This document shows positions 45,200 through 59,299 of a DNA stretch of 64,000 bases, piece after piece; position 1 is the stretch's first letter; each line of letters starts with the position of its first letter. The stretch is taken from positions 16,264,289 to 16,328,288 of the forward strand of contig OZ022243.1 of NCBI GenBank assembly GCA_963978895.1. Direction: 5' to 3'. The DNA comes from Erpobdella octoculata. Its lineage: Eukaryota > Annelida > Clitellata > Hirudinida > Erpobdellidae. The position numbers and the translations under genes are program-made. The notes beneath the pieces were generated by a model. It did no database searches, was not told the DNA's origin, and saw only the letters and a list, made by a program, of their open reading frames with translations.

Positions 45200-48100
45200 G
45201 AGTATTTGTAGTGTCTAGTATGTGTACTGTAATTACGTGGCAAACCCGAAAAATTCCATCGAACGCTGAACTTCCAAACCATGACAGTCATGATTTTGAC
45301 GATTTTTAAAAAATTTATAGTCCTGCGTCCTGATGATGATGTTGAATTGATTAACAAACGCCTCGCTCCACGCCGTGATTAAATAATCTTTTGAATTGTT
45401 ATTATTAATTTTTATTTTTTAACCATAATTAAAATATGAGCACGGTTGAACTCGAGGCCAAAAATTGCCACAACACAGAATTGTGAGTAGAAATCCATTT
45501 ATCTAATTTTACAATACTTTCAAATTTTTCTGTCTCTCAAATGCTAACAAATATTTTGAATATCTTGCTATTTACAAGACTTCGACTAGATTATTATCTA
45601 ATAAAGAAAAAAAGGAAATTACTTTAGTACAAATACTAAGACAAACAGATTATTAATAATTAATAATAAAAATATATAAAAAATAAAAATGCAAATATTG
45701 CATAAATGAACTATAAAAAAATCGTCATGAAAAGTTAATGTAAGACAAATCCATATTAGCAATAAAAGAAAACAAAATATGATGATGAATTGCAGAGGCT
45801 TGTAAACTTAGCCAAATGGGAAGTAAGATTACAAAAAGATACTGAGAATTAAATTAATATTATTAGAAAACTCATTAAATTTAATGCGAAACAGGTTTAA
45901 TCAAAAGTTCAACTTTGATTGCCAGTGATTTATACAATGATTTATATTAATGTCATTCCAATGCTGTACTATTCATCATCATCATCGTCATCATTATCAC
46001 CATCATCTTCTTTTCCTTTTTCTTTTTTTTTCTTCTTCTTCTTCTTCTTCTTTAAAATTATCGTCTCAGTTTCATCAACGTTCAACTCTACAGTCACCCA
46101 TCGATCAAATTTGTGGCGATTTTGTATGAAAGATTGTGACTAAAACACGTTAAGGAGTACATTCGTTCATTCGTTCGCTTGTTTCAAACAACTGAAAGAT
46201 TTGAAAATGAAAAGTTCAAATCGATATCTGCATGTCAAAGGAATGATGAAAAGGTCAGAGGTGAAAGTAAGGTCAAGGTGAACGATTGTTTTCCTCCCAC
46301 CGAAGAAAACCTTTTTTTGGGCAAAATCGTTTTAAAACCATTGTAAATATTTCCTAGGATCAGCATGACAACGATAAACGTCAATATATTAAACAATGCC
46401 TATTTTTATAATATACCAGCTGATTATTAAACTCTATTTTTCTCGGTTTTTTAATTAACTTTTTTTTAATATTTTATATATATATAATTTGCAATAAAAT
46501 TTACAGTTTTCATCTTCCCACCCTCCAAAAGTGTTTGTAATGTGTTAAAACTCATTCGTGAACATTTTTTACGAAAAATAATTTTATTTACTGGTAGCTC
46601 AACAGAGATAAAAATTTACAATAAGTGACGATTTATTATGCTTTCATACAATATTTATTATCAACCATCAACATATCAACCATCAACATATCAACATGAA
46701 AAGAAAACAATTCAGTGAGTTAATAATTCAGCAGTTGACTATATGAACATTCAAAATAGTTATTTTTTGAAGTTGGTGTAACAACAGTTAATTATTGACT
46801 TTACATGAGATTTCCTAGTATGACATTATTGTTGCCAAAATTGGGGTTGAATTTTCAAGGTTTGAAAAGTCATGATGATATTTTTCTATCAGCTGCAACA
46901 AGAACTGATTCTACTAATCTGCTTTAATATTTAAAACTGTATTGTACTTTTGAATTAAAACTCAGATGCATCGTGTTGACTTTAAAATTTCTAACTTTCC
47001 GCCGAACAGCAATATAGCAATTTTTTTATATCATACATCAGGAATGATGATCATGACAGGTTGAAATATATTTAAATTCGTAAAATGCTGCCTGATTTGT
47101 TGTGATACAGACTCACAACTCTTGTGAAAAGCATGCATTAAGGAAAAGTTGTTGTTATTTTATAAACTGCGCTGTAACCATGGTTTACTTTGTGTCAAGT
47201 GGCAAATCTTGGTCAAGAAGTGCTAAGTCAGTTAAAACTACATGCATGTACTACTGGTGTCGAGAGAATGACTTTATAGCTGCATTAACAAAATTTTTAA
47301 TTGTATTTTTGTCACTTTCTAACTTACAAGGCAAAAGCAGACCAGTGTCTAAAGTAGATTAAAGACAGAGATGTTCACCAGGTATAAGGTATACCTTCAG
47401 CGACCAAAAGATGCGTGCAGTTAGTTAGAAAAAAACATGTTATGGCTTTAACTTAGTTTTTTCATAAAACGCGCCTGATAACAAGCTCTAGGAGACTGAA
47501 TGAATATGTCTGAAAAGGTGTATTGCATTGCCCGAAAAATGACAGCGACAGTTGATAAAGCTCATGCTAATCAACTTTTAACTAGAAATCTGTTAGTTGA
47601 TACTGAATAAAATAAATAAGGTCATTCCTAACAAACATGAGAGCAGATGCAATAAAATATATTTTTTTTCCTCTCACGACAAAACAAATTAATAGAATTC
47701 TAATGTATACCAAATTCTTGAAACAACTTAATGTTTCATCAACTGGATAGTTCCATCAGTGTTTCAAATATCTTGACAATTATTAGTTTCAATACGTAAT
47801 ACCTAAATACCAAGCTGACCATAAAAATACACGTGCACTAATTTCCACACGTTTGTTTCTGGCTGTATTGTTAAAACACAATAACTTGATTCGGTCACTG
47901 AGGTTCCATTCTGAATTAACTTATACACTGAAGATTTTAGAATTTTAACAGGTTCATCAAGCAATTTTGGCACTTACAGCAGGATGTTTTATCTCTGAAT
48001 ACCAAAAATGCAAGACAATCTAATTGATATTTGGACATTATTACAAGAAATTTTAAGATCATTTAGCTACCAGTAAAAATTAATATATTGAAATAAAAAT

Positions 48101-49025
48101 TTACAGAGTTATTTTTTTCATAAAAAGAGCAATATTGGGATTTTCATTTTAAGCATAGTTTTAACAAACGTTTTGTCCCTCAAACAAGAGCTTACGGATT
48201 TCTGCTCCATCAAAAATCTCTGCTTTACGTTCGTCAATCGTCAAACTTTGAAACATTATGCAAATATAATCACTGAATCATTCTTTGAAAATAAAATAAA
48301 ACATTCCCCATATATCTCAAAAGAGTTGACAAATGGATCAATCCCAACTTGATGACACCAGGAAAAAATTATCTTTTCTTGCTCAACTGAAAGTTTTTTC
48401 AATATGTCTGCAGCTCTACATAGAGCAGTACTTGCTTTTAGTAACCAATGTTTCTTTTTGTAGTTTACCTGGACACCATTTCTTAAAAATTGTTGTTTTT
48501 TCCTTATGGAATCCAACCGTTAAGCAAAATTGTTTTTAGGAAATTCAAGTCACAAACATGGTCATTTGGTTCTATCAGGGATAATAACTATGGTACGACT
48601 TCCTTTAGAAAGTTGTGATAAGTTTTTGTTGGTTGAAAGTGAACACATATCAGGTAAGTCACTGAAAATAGAAACAAAAAGTTCCTTACTGTGTTGAACT
48701 AGTCTAATAGCAGATGCAAAGTTAGGATAGAATAAGGTATGTCTGTTAGTTGCTTTTTCCGGTCAATAAACTTCAAATGTAAAGCACACAAACAACAGCC
48801 ATAAACGAGATTATTGGGTTCCCACTTTACCATTGGCACAACAAACCTAATAGTTTTACATTACAAAGTTTTCATTATGTCACTTTCTTGTCTGTTTGTT
48901 TGATTATTTGTTTGTCCGCAAAATTTTGCAATCAAATGTTAGACCATTTTTCGACAAGCTACAAATTAAATATGGCGATAAAAGTGAATAATAAATGATG
49001 AAATTGTTATTTCGGGGTTTTATAG
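45200..49025. other. Gene-poor 3.8-kb stretch
   Basis: It holds small ATC and TTC tracts at 45970-46055. Short frames at 47102-47362 and 48256-48539 have no recognisable domain. The patch at 48465-48560 resembles 26267-26365. No RNA gene or promoter supported. Confidence 0.5.
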
Positions 49026-49029
49026 AGGC

Positions 49030-49345
49030 GTGTTCATCTGGTGATTAAAACACCAGCTTTGAGAGTCGGAAGACCCGGGTTCAATTCCCGGTCCGGGCAC
49101 GTAATTTCCTTGAGCAAGAAACTCACATGTGATAACGTCAACTCAGCATTTCATCCTTTAGTGGTCGATAAATGAGTACCAAATTCGGTTGGGGGTTAAA
49201 GTCCTTTGTGCACTTGTGGAGCTATCGAGTAATATGCGGGGCTGTCATTGGCGCCGTTAAACACCGCATAGCTAATATTCTTATCTGCAATGCTGCCAAA
49301 TAATGTACACCGCCATTGTGGTCCGACAATGGTTTGAAAATAAAC
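49030..49345 (+). mobile_element. tRNA-derived SINE with conserved core
   Basis: The tRNA-like head includes a clear B box (GGGTTCAATTCCCGGTC). The body begins TTTCCTTGAGCAAGAAACTC and continues with GATAAATGAGTACCAAATTC and ACCGCCATTGTGGTCC. The CTTGAGCAAG...ATAAATGAGT core is shared with the SINE at 27062, indicating a SINE superfamily with different tRNA heads. Confidence 0.75.
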
Positions 49346-49349
49346 AAAT

Positions 49350-50925
49350 AGATATTATTATATTATCGATATATATATACAGAGAGGGACGGTTTTATAC
49401 AATCAAATATAATTATCTCAAATTTAGACAAATTATTTCCAAATAAACAAAATATTACCTCGATGATCTTACTTACTGACTCTAATCATTATGTCGTTAT
49501 TTAGTTAATTTCCGGTCGTCATCTTTGACTTTTATTGTGACCAAAGAATGCAATAATTAAAGAACATGTTATAGGATCGTCTCACTTTTTTGTCAAACCT
49601 TGTACATAAACTATTTCTGAATATTAAAATATTTCACCCATAAGAAACTAAAATATAGAAATTGATTTTTACATCATTAAAAATATTTTATTTTAAACAA
49701 CGTTTTTCTAGCGCACTAAAAAGTATAAAATAATATTCCTATGAGCCTGGCAGAATTTATGAATAACTTCTTCACACTATTATAACTGTTTCTAAAAGTT
49801 CAAAAAGAAATAGGAATGAGAATAGAAATTATTCATTCAATTTAATTAACACTGGTTCTTAATATAGACTTTGACTCAAATAGATACTTAAATTCTATGG
49901 ACATTGACTTAATAGATGTGTCTGGACGCAAACCTAATATTTTAAAAAAATTTAAAACTTGACATGATAGTTCAAAATAAAAGTTACGTTTTAATTTGGA
50001 AAACCAATTAGGAATATTGTTTATTTTTAAATCCTTTATATTAACTTTATTGACCGTGTTTGCTTGCTTGCTTGAGCCATACGTTTAGACCCTATACCAC
50101 TCATAAACACTAACTTTTTGTTAACCAATCCAGCTGAAATTTGGTGGGTTTATTTGTCCCTTCAAAATAACATTTTTTTAAATTTTCCGATTGATTGAAC
50201 AAAATGTAGATAAATTATAGACTTTTAGAATAAAACCAATAAATCGTTTTATTCTATATGCATTTGCCTCTAAATGCTTTTTAGCTTGCTGATTTTTAAG
50301 TAACTCAACCCAGTTTAAAGCTCTAATTAATATCGAACGTCCCTTGTCTCCATGAATGGATTGGATAATTATAGTCAGTAGGTCATCAGCATGAGAAATA
50401 TCAAAAAAATCCTCCAACTTTGTTACAAATTAATTCTCTTTTAAATTTTTTATATTAATTTTGCAGTTGTATGCTTGCTTGTAATCTTGCTTGCTTGCTG
50501 GTATCGGACACAAAAATATGGAAGTCACAATTTACCCACGTCCCGTTATCCGCTCGATTTGAACTATTTTTATCAATTTTTTAAAAAATACAGTGCTTTC
50601 AATTAATTTTTCTGTTTTACCTGATGGTTCAAAATTGTTCTATTTCCTGCTGACTTTTGATAAAAAAAATTGATTGTAAAACATTCGCTACATTATTATT
50701 CATTCCTATAAAATGTCTACTCTATCGAATGTATTATAATTATATAAAACGTCATGGCTGAGCTCATATAAAAAGAACCGTTTCACTTTTCATCAAAATT
50801 TTGAAATCAACCTTTTTTCTCGTAATCCGATCGATCTCAAACATGCTACGCCGATTCGGTATAATTTATCAATATTAGGATTTTTCTATTCATTGTGAAA
50901 TATTTGTTTATAAAAATTTTATTGA
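49350..50925. other. Gene-poor stretch
   Basis: AT-rich with CTTGCTTGCTTG and CCGTTATCCG(C/A)TCGAT phrases recurring around 50060-50560 and 50820, pieces of an unclassified dispersed repeat. The 79-codon minus frame at 50178-50417 has no recognisable motif. Confidence 0.4.
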
Positions 50926-50930
50926 AATTA

Positions 50931-51545
<615 letters not shown>

Positions 51546-51671
51546 TTTTATGCCGGCTGAATTGAAAATACTAGCCCGTTTTCTGTTAATTTTTTCACAA
51601 TCTACAAATGATTAGTAGTTTTTTGAGACCGGATGATTGAAGTGGAAAAACGTCTGTGGGGCTTATACGGA

Positions 51672-51936
51672 CAGTGGCGTAGCGAAGGTATCTGGCGCCC
51701 GGGGGCAAGGTATAAAAATGCGTCCCCATTTTCCACTGTCCTCCCAATTGGACGACCAAAACCGAGAGAATTTTGGAAATCACTAGTGTGAAATAGTGCA
51801 AAAATACGATTTGTTAATTTTACTTGTTTTACATGTTCAAAAAAGAATTGTTGTCTTTCCTTTTGCTCTTTGGCGCCCCCAAAGACTGGCGCCCGGGGGC
51901 AGATGCCCCTCTCTGCCCCCCTTCGATACGCTACTG
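51672..51936. mobile_element. hAT-type MITE
   Basis: Terminal inverted repeats are CAGTGGCGTAGCGAAGG on the left and CAGTAGCGTATCGAAGG on the right (read inverted). The flanking 8-bp duplications TATACGGA and TGTACGGA match at 7 of 8 bases. The inner GGCGCCCGGGGGC blocks are also inverted. At 265 bp with no ORF, it needs a hAT transposase in trans. Confidence 0.85.
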
Positions 51937-52546
51937 TGTACGGATGGTGCACCACCTATACCTGGTTTGAAATTAGGTTTTCAAAAATAAGTAAAAGAAC
52001 TAGCTCCACAAGCAAGGGGAATACACTGCATGATTCACCAGTAAAAGCTACTTTTTGTGTTTTTCATTATTTCTTAAAATTACCTTTTTTAATGGGGGGG
52101 GGTCGCGGTTTACTTAACTTTTATAAAAATGGATCGCCACCCGAAAAATTTGGGAACCACTGTATTAATCTTCTTAATACTCATTGATCATCCGGATCAA
52201 AACAAAATAAATCCGTTAAAGACATGGAAATAATCTTTTTTTTACCCAACTAAACTTTGCTTTTAATTTGTGTTTGCAGTTTCAGTTTGTATTTGATTAA
52301 TAATACTTATTTTATATTCACTTTTTCACGTAATAGGGTTCCGATGATGGCTTTTGCCGAAACCGGCCGGTAAATCCTTGAAAACTTTTACTTCCATGTT
52401 TTCAACGGCTCTGTTTTGTTTTGATCCGGATGTACGGATGATTATTACAAAACTTATAAGGTTGTGCAAAAAGAAAATTAATAGAAAATGTGATAGTATT
52501 TTCAATCCAACATGCATAAAAAACAATATTATATATATATATATAT

Positions 52547-52735
52547 TGTTACGATATCACCAAATCGTATACCAGGCTCAATAGAATGGTTTTGCAGTTT
52601 TATTGGAAAATAATAAATGAAGCTTTGTTAAGGCTAGTTATACCTTTTCGTCTATTAATAATGTCCATAATAGTTATTCCAAGTCCTTTAACGTCTATCA
52701 ATGGGAAAACCTATCGTAAAATCAGCGATTTTACA
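52547..52735 (-). repeat. 3' LTR of the SAP-Gag element
   Basis: 189 bp, TG...CA. Substitutions relative to the other LTR include ACCAGG/ACCGGG and TGCAGT/TGCCGT. Confidence 0.9.
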
Positions 52736-52738
52736 TTA

Positions 52739-54322
52739 TTACCCCCTTCTTAATTCTGTTCGTCCCGAACAGCATAGTCGGTTTTGAGAAATGCGACTCG
52801 GCCACGAACACCAAAATACCTTGATCTTTACTCGTGGCTTTGACCGCAATTCGCAAACAACATGGTCAAGTCTCTTGACCGTTTGACACAGTTTCTTCCA
52901 GTCCTTCTTTGGCTCATCAACAGAGTCTTTCTTTGGCTCATCGTCGTCATTTCTGCACGGTTCATCACAGCCCTTTTTGCATGCCTCGTCCTGAACATCT
53001 TTGCACGGTTTATCGGAACTGTCTGCTTTTTCTTCTTCATTCACATTTTTTAGATCTTTCTCAAAAAACTCTTCAAAAGGTTTTTCGAAAACACGTTCCA
53101 TAAATCCAATAAATCCCTTCATCAAACTGTTATTTGATTTTACAATAACTCTTAGTCTATCTGATCTAGAATCCTCTGTGGATTCATCTGATTTAAAACC
53201 CTCGGTACCGTTCTCTGTTCTTGGCTCATCTTTTCCAGAGTTTTTGCTTGCTGCATTTCTATTGTTGTTTTGGAGAAGTTCATCGTCGTCATGTTTGTTT
53301 TCTTCCAAGCTACAATCGAACGTTTTCTTTTCACATTCCAACTCGGCTCTTTCGTCGGTGTCAACTTTCGTATCGTCCAGCGGATCTTTCTTCAAATTAT
53401 CGCCATCGTCTCTCAAATCAGTGTCTTCTTTTTTTGTCAAGTTAACTTTGACGTATTTTTCCATTGGAGTTTCGACCGTTTCTAAATCATCGGTTGCTTC
53501 ATCCGAGTCAGATTCTTCACTAAAATCTGACCCTGAATATTCGGTGCCGTCGTCTGTTATGGAGGCTTCCGTTTCAGAACCGTCGCTGTATGGGTAAAAG
53601 CCATCGCTGTTATTGCCATTATTATAATCATCATCGTCACTTTCATTCTCATCGTTTTGCATTTCGTTTTCAACATTTTTCTCATCTTCTTTAGTTCTGT
53701 TTTTGACGTCCAAACCGACAGTACCACTGTCACCATCTTTGCATGGTTCATCTTGAGCATCTTTGCAAGGTTCCTTATCATGACCGTCTTTGACAGGCTC
53801 ATCATCATGACCCACCTGACTTGTGCAGTCTGCACGGCCGTCATCCGTCACATGCTCTGAGACACAGCTGGTGGACTCCAGTTCAAATTGGGTTTCGCCG
53901 CAGCAACCCACATCACCAGCAGCCCGCTGGTCCAGAACCGTGTCCACCACTGCCTCAGCCAACCCTGCGACCAAACTCTCAACAGTTGTACCGGCTGCTG
54001 CTACTTTATTTTCGTGGCCAAGAATCATTCCTTTTCCTGTCTTCCCTGTGCTGCCATGTTTTCTCTCGCTCGTTGTCTTTCTTCCTCCAGCAATTTGTTT
54101 TTTTAATTTCCTTCGCTTGACTACAGCTTCCTTGTCAATATCGAATAGATATTCGTCGTCGTCAGGCCCATAGCCCTCATTCACTAACGCGGCTAAGAGG
54201 CGTTCCATAAGTTCGTCCTTTTTACCTGTATCGCTCAGGCCACGTTTCTTCAGCTCGTCTTTCATTTCACTCGCCAAAAGCTCATCCAATGATTTCAAAA
54301 CCATTCTTGTATCCCACTTCAA
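52739..54322 (-). CDS. SAP-domain acidic Gag-like protein of the LTR element
   Basis: 527 codons. Residues about 9-45 form a SAP (DNA-binding helix-extended-loop-helix) motif: LLASEMKDELKKRGLSDTGK then KDELMERLL. A basic segment follows (VVKRRKLKKQI, GRKTTSERKHG). The rest is very acidic, with scattered Asp/Glu runs and repeated (D/E)EPCKD-type units. The end reads WKKLCQTVKRLDHVVCELRS and a basic tail. There is no zinc knuckle, protease or RT. SAP domains near Gag N-termini occur in some retrotransposon lineages; here it could tether the particle to chromatin or nucleic acid (inference). Confidence 0.8.
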   Translation of the reverse strand: MKWDTRMVLKSLDELLASEMKDELKKRGLSDTGKKDELMERLLAALVNEGYGPDDDEYLFDIDKEAVVKRRKLKKQIAGGRKTTSERKHGSTGKTGKGMILGHENKVAAAGTTVESLVAGLAEAVVDTVLDQRAAGDVGCCGETQFELESTSCVSEHVTDDGRADCTSQVGHDDEPVKDGHDKEPCKDAQDEPCKDGDSGTVGLDVKNRTKEDEKNVENEMQNDENESDDDDYNNGNNSDGFYPYSDGSETEASITDDGTEYSGSDFSEESDSDEATDDLETVETPMEKYVKVNLTKKEDTDLRDDGDNLKKDPLDDTKVDTDERAELECEKKTFDCSLEENKHDDDELLQNNNRNAASKNSGKDEPRTENGTEGFKSDESTEDSRSDRLRVIVKSNNSLMKGFIGFMERVFEKPFEEFFEKDLKNVNEEEKADSSDKPCKDVQDEACKKGCDEPCRNDDDEPKKDSVDEPKKDWKKLCQTVKRLDHVVCELRSKPRVKIKVFWCSWPSRISQNRLCCSGRTELRRG

Positions 54323-54330
54323 GACACCAA

Positions 54331-54519
54331 TGTTACGATATCACCAAATCGTATACCGGGCTCAATAGAATGGTTTTGCCGTTTTATTGGAAAATAATAA
54401 ATGAAGCTTTGTTAAAGCTAGTTATACCTTCTCGTCTATTAATAATTTCCATAATAGTTATTCCAAGTCCTTTAACGTCTATCAATGGGAAAACCTATCG
54501 TTAAATCAGCGATTTTACA
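54331..54519 (-). repeat. 5' LTR of the SAP-Gag element
   Basis: Partner of 52547-52735. Confidence 0.9.
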
Positions 54520-54552
54520 TTAATATATATATATATATATAACGTACGGATA

Positions 54553-54976
54553 TCTATATATATATATATGTATATATAAATTAGATGATGTGTGTAAGTC
54601 CTTTATGCATTGCTACACCATTCATCCGATCGTAATGCAATTTCCACACTAGCTTGAGAGTCAATGGAGGAAAGTTTAAGTGAAAAAAATTGAAATCGGT
54701 CACAAAATGAGCGGATCGGGAGTGGGAGAACGAGCGGAAACGGGAATTAGAAAATGAGCGGAAACTGGAACGGGAAAAACAAGAGGGAAGAAAAACGTAG
54801 CTAAGAGCGGAAAGGTAAACCAACCAAGAGCGGGAAAGCGTCCGGGATCGGGAAAGCGACCGGAAGCGGGAAAGCGACCGAGAGTGGGAGAGCAAGCGGA
54901 GAAGGATACGGGAGCGAGAGAGACAAACATTAGAAAAACCTCTAAAAATCCCGGGTAACGCCGGGTGCTCCGCTAG
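54553..54976 (+). mobile_element. Helitron-like family 2 element, complete copy
   Basis: 424 bp from TCTATATATATATATG to CGCCGGGTGCTCCGCTAG, preceded by A and followed by T. The 5' part contains GTCCTTTATGCATTGCTACA. The centre is purine-rich (GCGGGAAAGCGACC). The 3' end has the CCCGGGTAACGCCGGG hairpin about 10 bp before CTAG. No ORF. Confidence 0.75.
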
Positions 54977-54979
54977 TAT

Positions 54980-56940
54980 ATATATACAACCAAATGGTTA
55001 TCATGACTACGATGACGCTGATGGTGATAATGATGATGAAAAAATAAGAAAGAATATAATGGTCGTGGTAAAATGAGGTGGAAGATGTAGGTGGTGGTGG
55101 TGGTGAGCATGGCGGTGGAAGAAGCTGAAGTAGTTTAAGTGATAATGATGATGATGAGATTTGGTTTGCCATCAGAAGACAGCATACACCACAGGTTGGC
55201 AATTTAAATATCCTCCATTTGTGTGCAAATTACATCTGACGCTGTTCCTGATGTCACACGACACGGTGGAATTGTGAGAGGCGATCCGATTGGTTCTCCA
55301 GTTTTAAGGAAATATCATGCCATCTGCATTAACACATTATTAAGAAGTCAAATAAATTATTTGTTTCAGCAATTGTTAGAAATTATGATCAGTTTTGTAA
55401 CATGATTTTCTGCTCTAAAAGAAAAAGTTCTTCGTATTACGGAATAATATTTGTTGGAGTGTTTGTTTTGAACTTCAAATCAAATAATCATCCTGAGTGA
55501 GATTTACATGGGCCAAACCACTCCAGTCCCACATTCAGTAATCCACCGAATTTAAATAATTAACCATTAATTGTTTTTATATTCAAGTTTTTTAAACCTA
55601 ACATAATATAATGCAAAATAAAAAAAAGTATTTTAGGATTTCAGTCCTGGTTGTTTCAAAACATGTTGGTTGTTGAGTCACTGATTTTTTAAGAATTTTC
55701 ATTTGTTAACAAAGTCAACTCTATTTTTGCTGTTTTAATAAAATTAACACACAAAGATAATTTATGGAAAATTTTTCTTTCTACATATTTGCACCTTTTC
55801 TCTTCTTTTCTTTTTTCACAAACCTTAAAATGTTATTATTAGCATTCAACAGCCAATAACAGTGTCGATCATTTTAGACAACTTTTTGCTATCAATAAAC
55901 TAATTTAAAACAATTTCCTGATATTTTTGTTGTTTTCTCACTTTGACTACAGATACATTATCAACCTGTTTATCAAATACTAAAATAACCGATACAAAAC
56001 CAATCTGAACTACAAATTCACAAGCACAAACATCCAAACTGCCATCTTCTTACAACGCAGATGCATTGCCGTGCATTCACACAAAACGTCTGCTTCTCCA
56101 TTCGACATTAATCTTTTCCATATTTGCTCACGTGATAATCCGCTTTTCAAGCATGTCATCCATCTAAATTACTTCAATAGTCTCTAGGTCACATGATCTC
56201 CTGCGATATGACGTCACAAGAAACAAAGCAAAGGTACGAATAGTCATCTTCATTATTAAAGGAATCTCTTGTAGGCATCTGAACACGATATCTGGTTAAA
56301 TATAAACTTGTTCAAAAAATCTATGAATACACAATGTTTATGTTTTATATTTGTTGATCTGACATTTAATAAAATCATCATCAACAACATTTTATCGACA
56401 AATATTTGTTCAGTGCATCCACCAGATAAATCATCGAATTTTCTTAAAATAAAAATAAACATTCGCCAACAAAAAAATTTAAAAACATAAAGTTTTTAGC
56501 GACGATTTCTTTTTATTTATCCACAAACACATCCACATCGGCACAGAACAAACTCAAAAAAATGCAATGTTGGCGGTCGTTAACAAGCAGTTGTTTTCCA
56601 TTCCAACCTTTCCATTGGCGACCAATAAAAAAGTGCCAAGTCCATCCATAATTGCCCTGTGCCAAAAACTTGCGTAGCATAAAAATAATGTTCAACATTG
56701 CTTGCACAACAATGATGTCAATTGTTTTCATATATCTGCAACCTCTGTGAATGTTGAATAGAATGTATTGTGCTATAAAAATTTATGCAACCCAATTTAC
56801 TTGAAAAAGACGCCAGAAATAATTTTATCAAACTTTAACAAATGTAAAAAAAACATAAAAAATATGCCACAACAACATGAATAATATGTAATAACGACAT
56901 GAATGAAAATGAAAAGTAATAACAGCAGAAATTATATGTA
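54980..56940. other. Gene-poor stretch
   Basis: No supported gene. A possible exon-like frame follows CACCACAG at 55195 (WQFKYPPFVCKLHLTLFLMS) but lacks partners. A minus frame at 56513-56731 (GWTWHFFIGRQWKGWNGKQL) is unusual in composition but unsupported. Confidence 0.4.
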
Positions 56941-56944
56941 ATAA

Positions 56945-57136
56945 CTAGCGGGGGCACCCGGCGTTGCCCGGGGTTTTTAGAGATTAAACCTAATGCGTTT
57001 CTTTTTCGCTCCCGTTTCCTTCCCGCTTTCGCTCCCGCTCGTTATCCGTTCCCTGTCACTTTCCCGCTCATTTTTTCGCTCTCAGTTGCCCCCCCCCCCC
57101 TAGATCCGATTCTACATACATACATACATACATACA

Positions 57137-57170
<34 letters not shown>

Positions 57171-58065
57171 CATACATACATACATACATACATACATACA
57201 TACATACATACATACATACATACATACATACATACATACATACATACATACATACATACATACATACATACATACATACATACATACATACATACATACA
57301 TACATACATACATACATACATACATACATACATACATACATACATACATACATACATACATACATACATACATACATACATACATACATACATACATACA
57401 TACATACATACATACATACATACATACATACATACATACATACATACATACATACATACATACATACATACATACATACATACATACATACATACATACA
57501 TACATACATACATACATACATACATACATACATACATACATACATACATACATACATACATACATACATACATACATACATACATACATACATACATACA
57601 TACATAAATACATACATACATACATACATACATACATACATACATACATACATACATACATACATACATACATACATACATACATACACACAATAGATTT
57701 GCTAAAAGTTGTTTGAAGCCTTCAAACGTTGTTACGTAAACTAAATTTGAATTTTATTACACAAATTACCTTTGATGGTCGTACATAGGCACTTTCGGCC
57801 TGGAAAGTTTTTTAGCCTACCTGAGCCGGGAGATCGGAGTTGGGAGTCCAAACATTCTTAACATTCATCTCCTGTATGAAAACTACCTCCTTGCCAAATT
57901 TCATCAAGATCGCTCTCCGCTCTGCTCATTTTGTGACCGATTTCAATTTTTTTCACAAAAACCTTCTACCATTGCTTCTCAAGCTTGTGTAAAAATTGCA
58001 CCACGATTGAATGAATCGTGTAGCAATGCATAAAGGACATCTATACTTACATACATATTCTCATT

Positions 58066-58075
<10 letters not shown>
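56945..58075 (-). mobile_element. Helitron-like family 2 element with a giant internal (CATA)n array
   Basis: On the minus strand the 3' end is CCCCGGGCAACGCCGGGTGC then CCCCCGCTAG|T at 56945. The 5' part near 58010-58050 contains the family head (inverted GTCCTTTATGCATTGCTACA). Inside are the (CATA)n array and a block (57710-57865) also present at 30000-30190. The 5' boundary is approximate because it runs into (AT)n. Confidence 0.65.
57113..57688. repeat. (CATA)n tetranucleotide array, about 575 bp
   Basis: Around 143 nearly perfect copies; I see two interruptions (near 57166 and 57606). All three minus frames stay open as Met-Tyr-Val-Cys repeats, which are not genes. Confidence 0.97.
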
Positions 58076-58383
<308 letters not shown>

Positions 58384-58469
58384 CATTTTTAGAAAACCAG
58401 AAGATCAGGTTTACTGTGGTATTAGGAAGCGAAAGCTAAAACTGTGAGAAATTTAGCTCCTCTGTATGG

Positions 58470-59298
<829 letters not shown>

Positions 59299-59299
59299 G

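Larger units (their letters stand above)
52547..54519 (-). mobile_element. Non-autonomous LTR retrotransposon with SAP-domain Gag
   Basis: Two 189-bp LTRs (52547-52735 and 54331-54519) with TGTTACGATATCACC...GATTTTACA ends differ at about six positions (roughly 97% identical). On the minus strand the order is 5' LTR (54331-54519), a primer-binding-like TGGTGTCTTGAAGTGGG, one long ORF, polypurine AAGAAGGGGG, then the 3' LTR. The internal region is only about 1.6 kb without pol. It inserted in an (AT)n tract, so the target duplication cannot be read unambiguously. Confidence 0.88.

Noticed and set aside
45436..45482. Possible first exon (MSTVELEAKNCHNTE) with a GTGAGT donor
   Set aside because: Too short, and no partner exon found downstream in matching phase.
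49030..49110. Functional tRNA gene
   Set aside because: Only the B box and part of the A box are intact, and a SINE body follows directly; the acceptor stem does not pair.
53001..53597. 198-residue Ser/Phe-rich frame on the plus strand
   Set aside because: Shadow of the acidic SAP-Gag ORF on the opposite strand.
57042..57693. Three overlapping minus-strand frames of about 200 residues of Met-Tyr-Val-Cys repeats
   Set aside because: They are produced by the (CATA)n array; a four-base repeat without stops keeps all three frames open.
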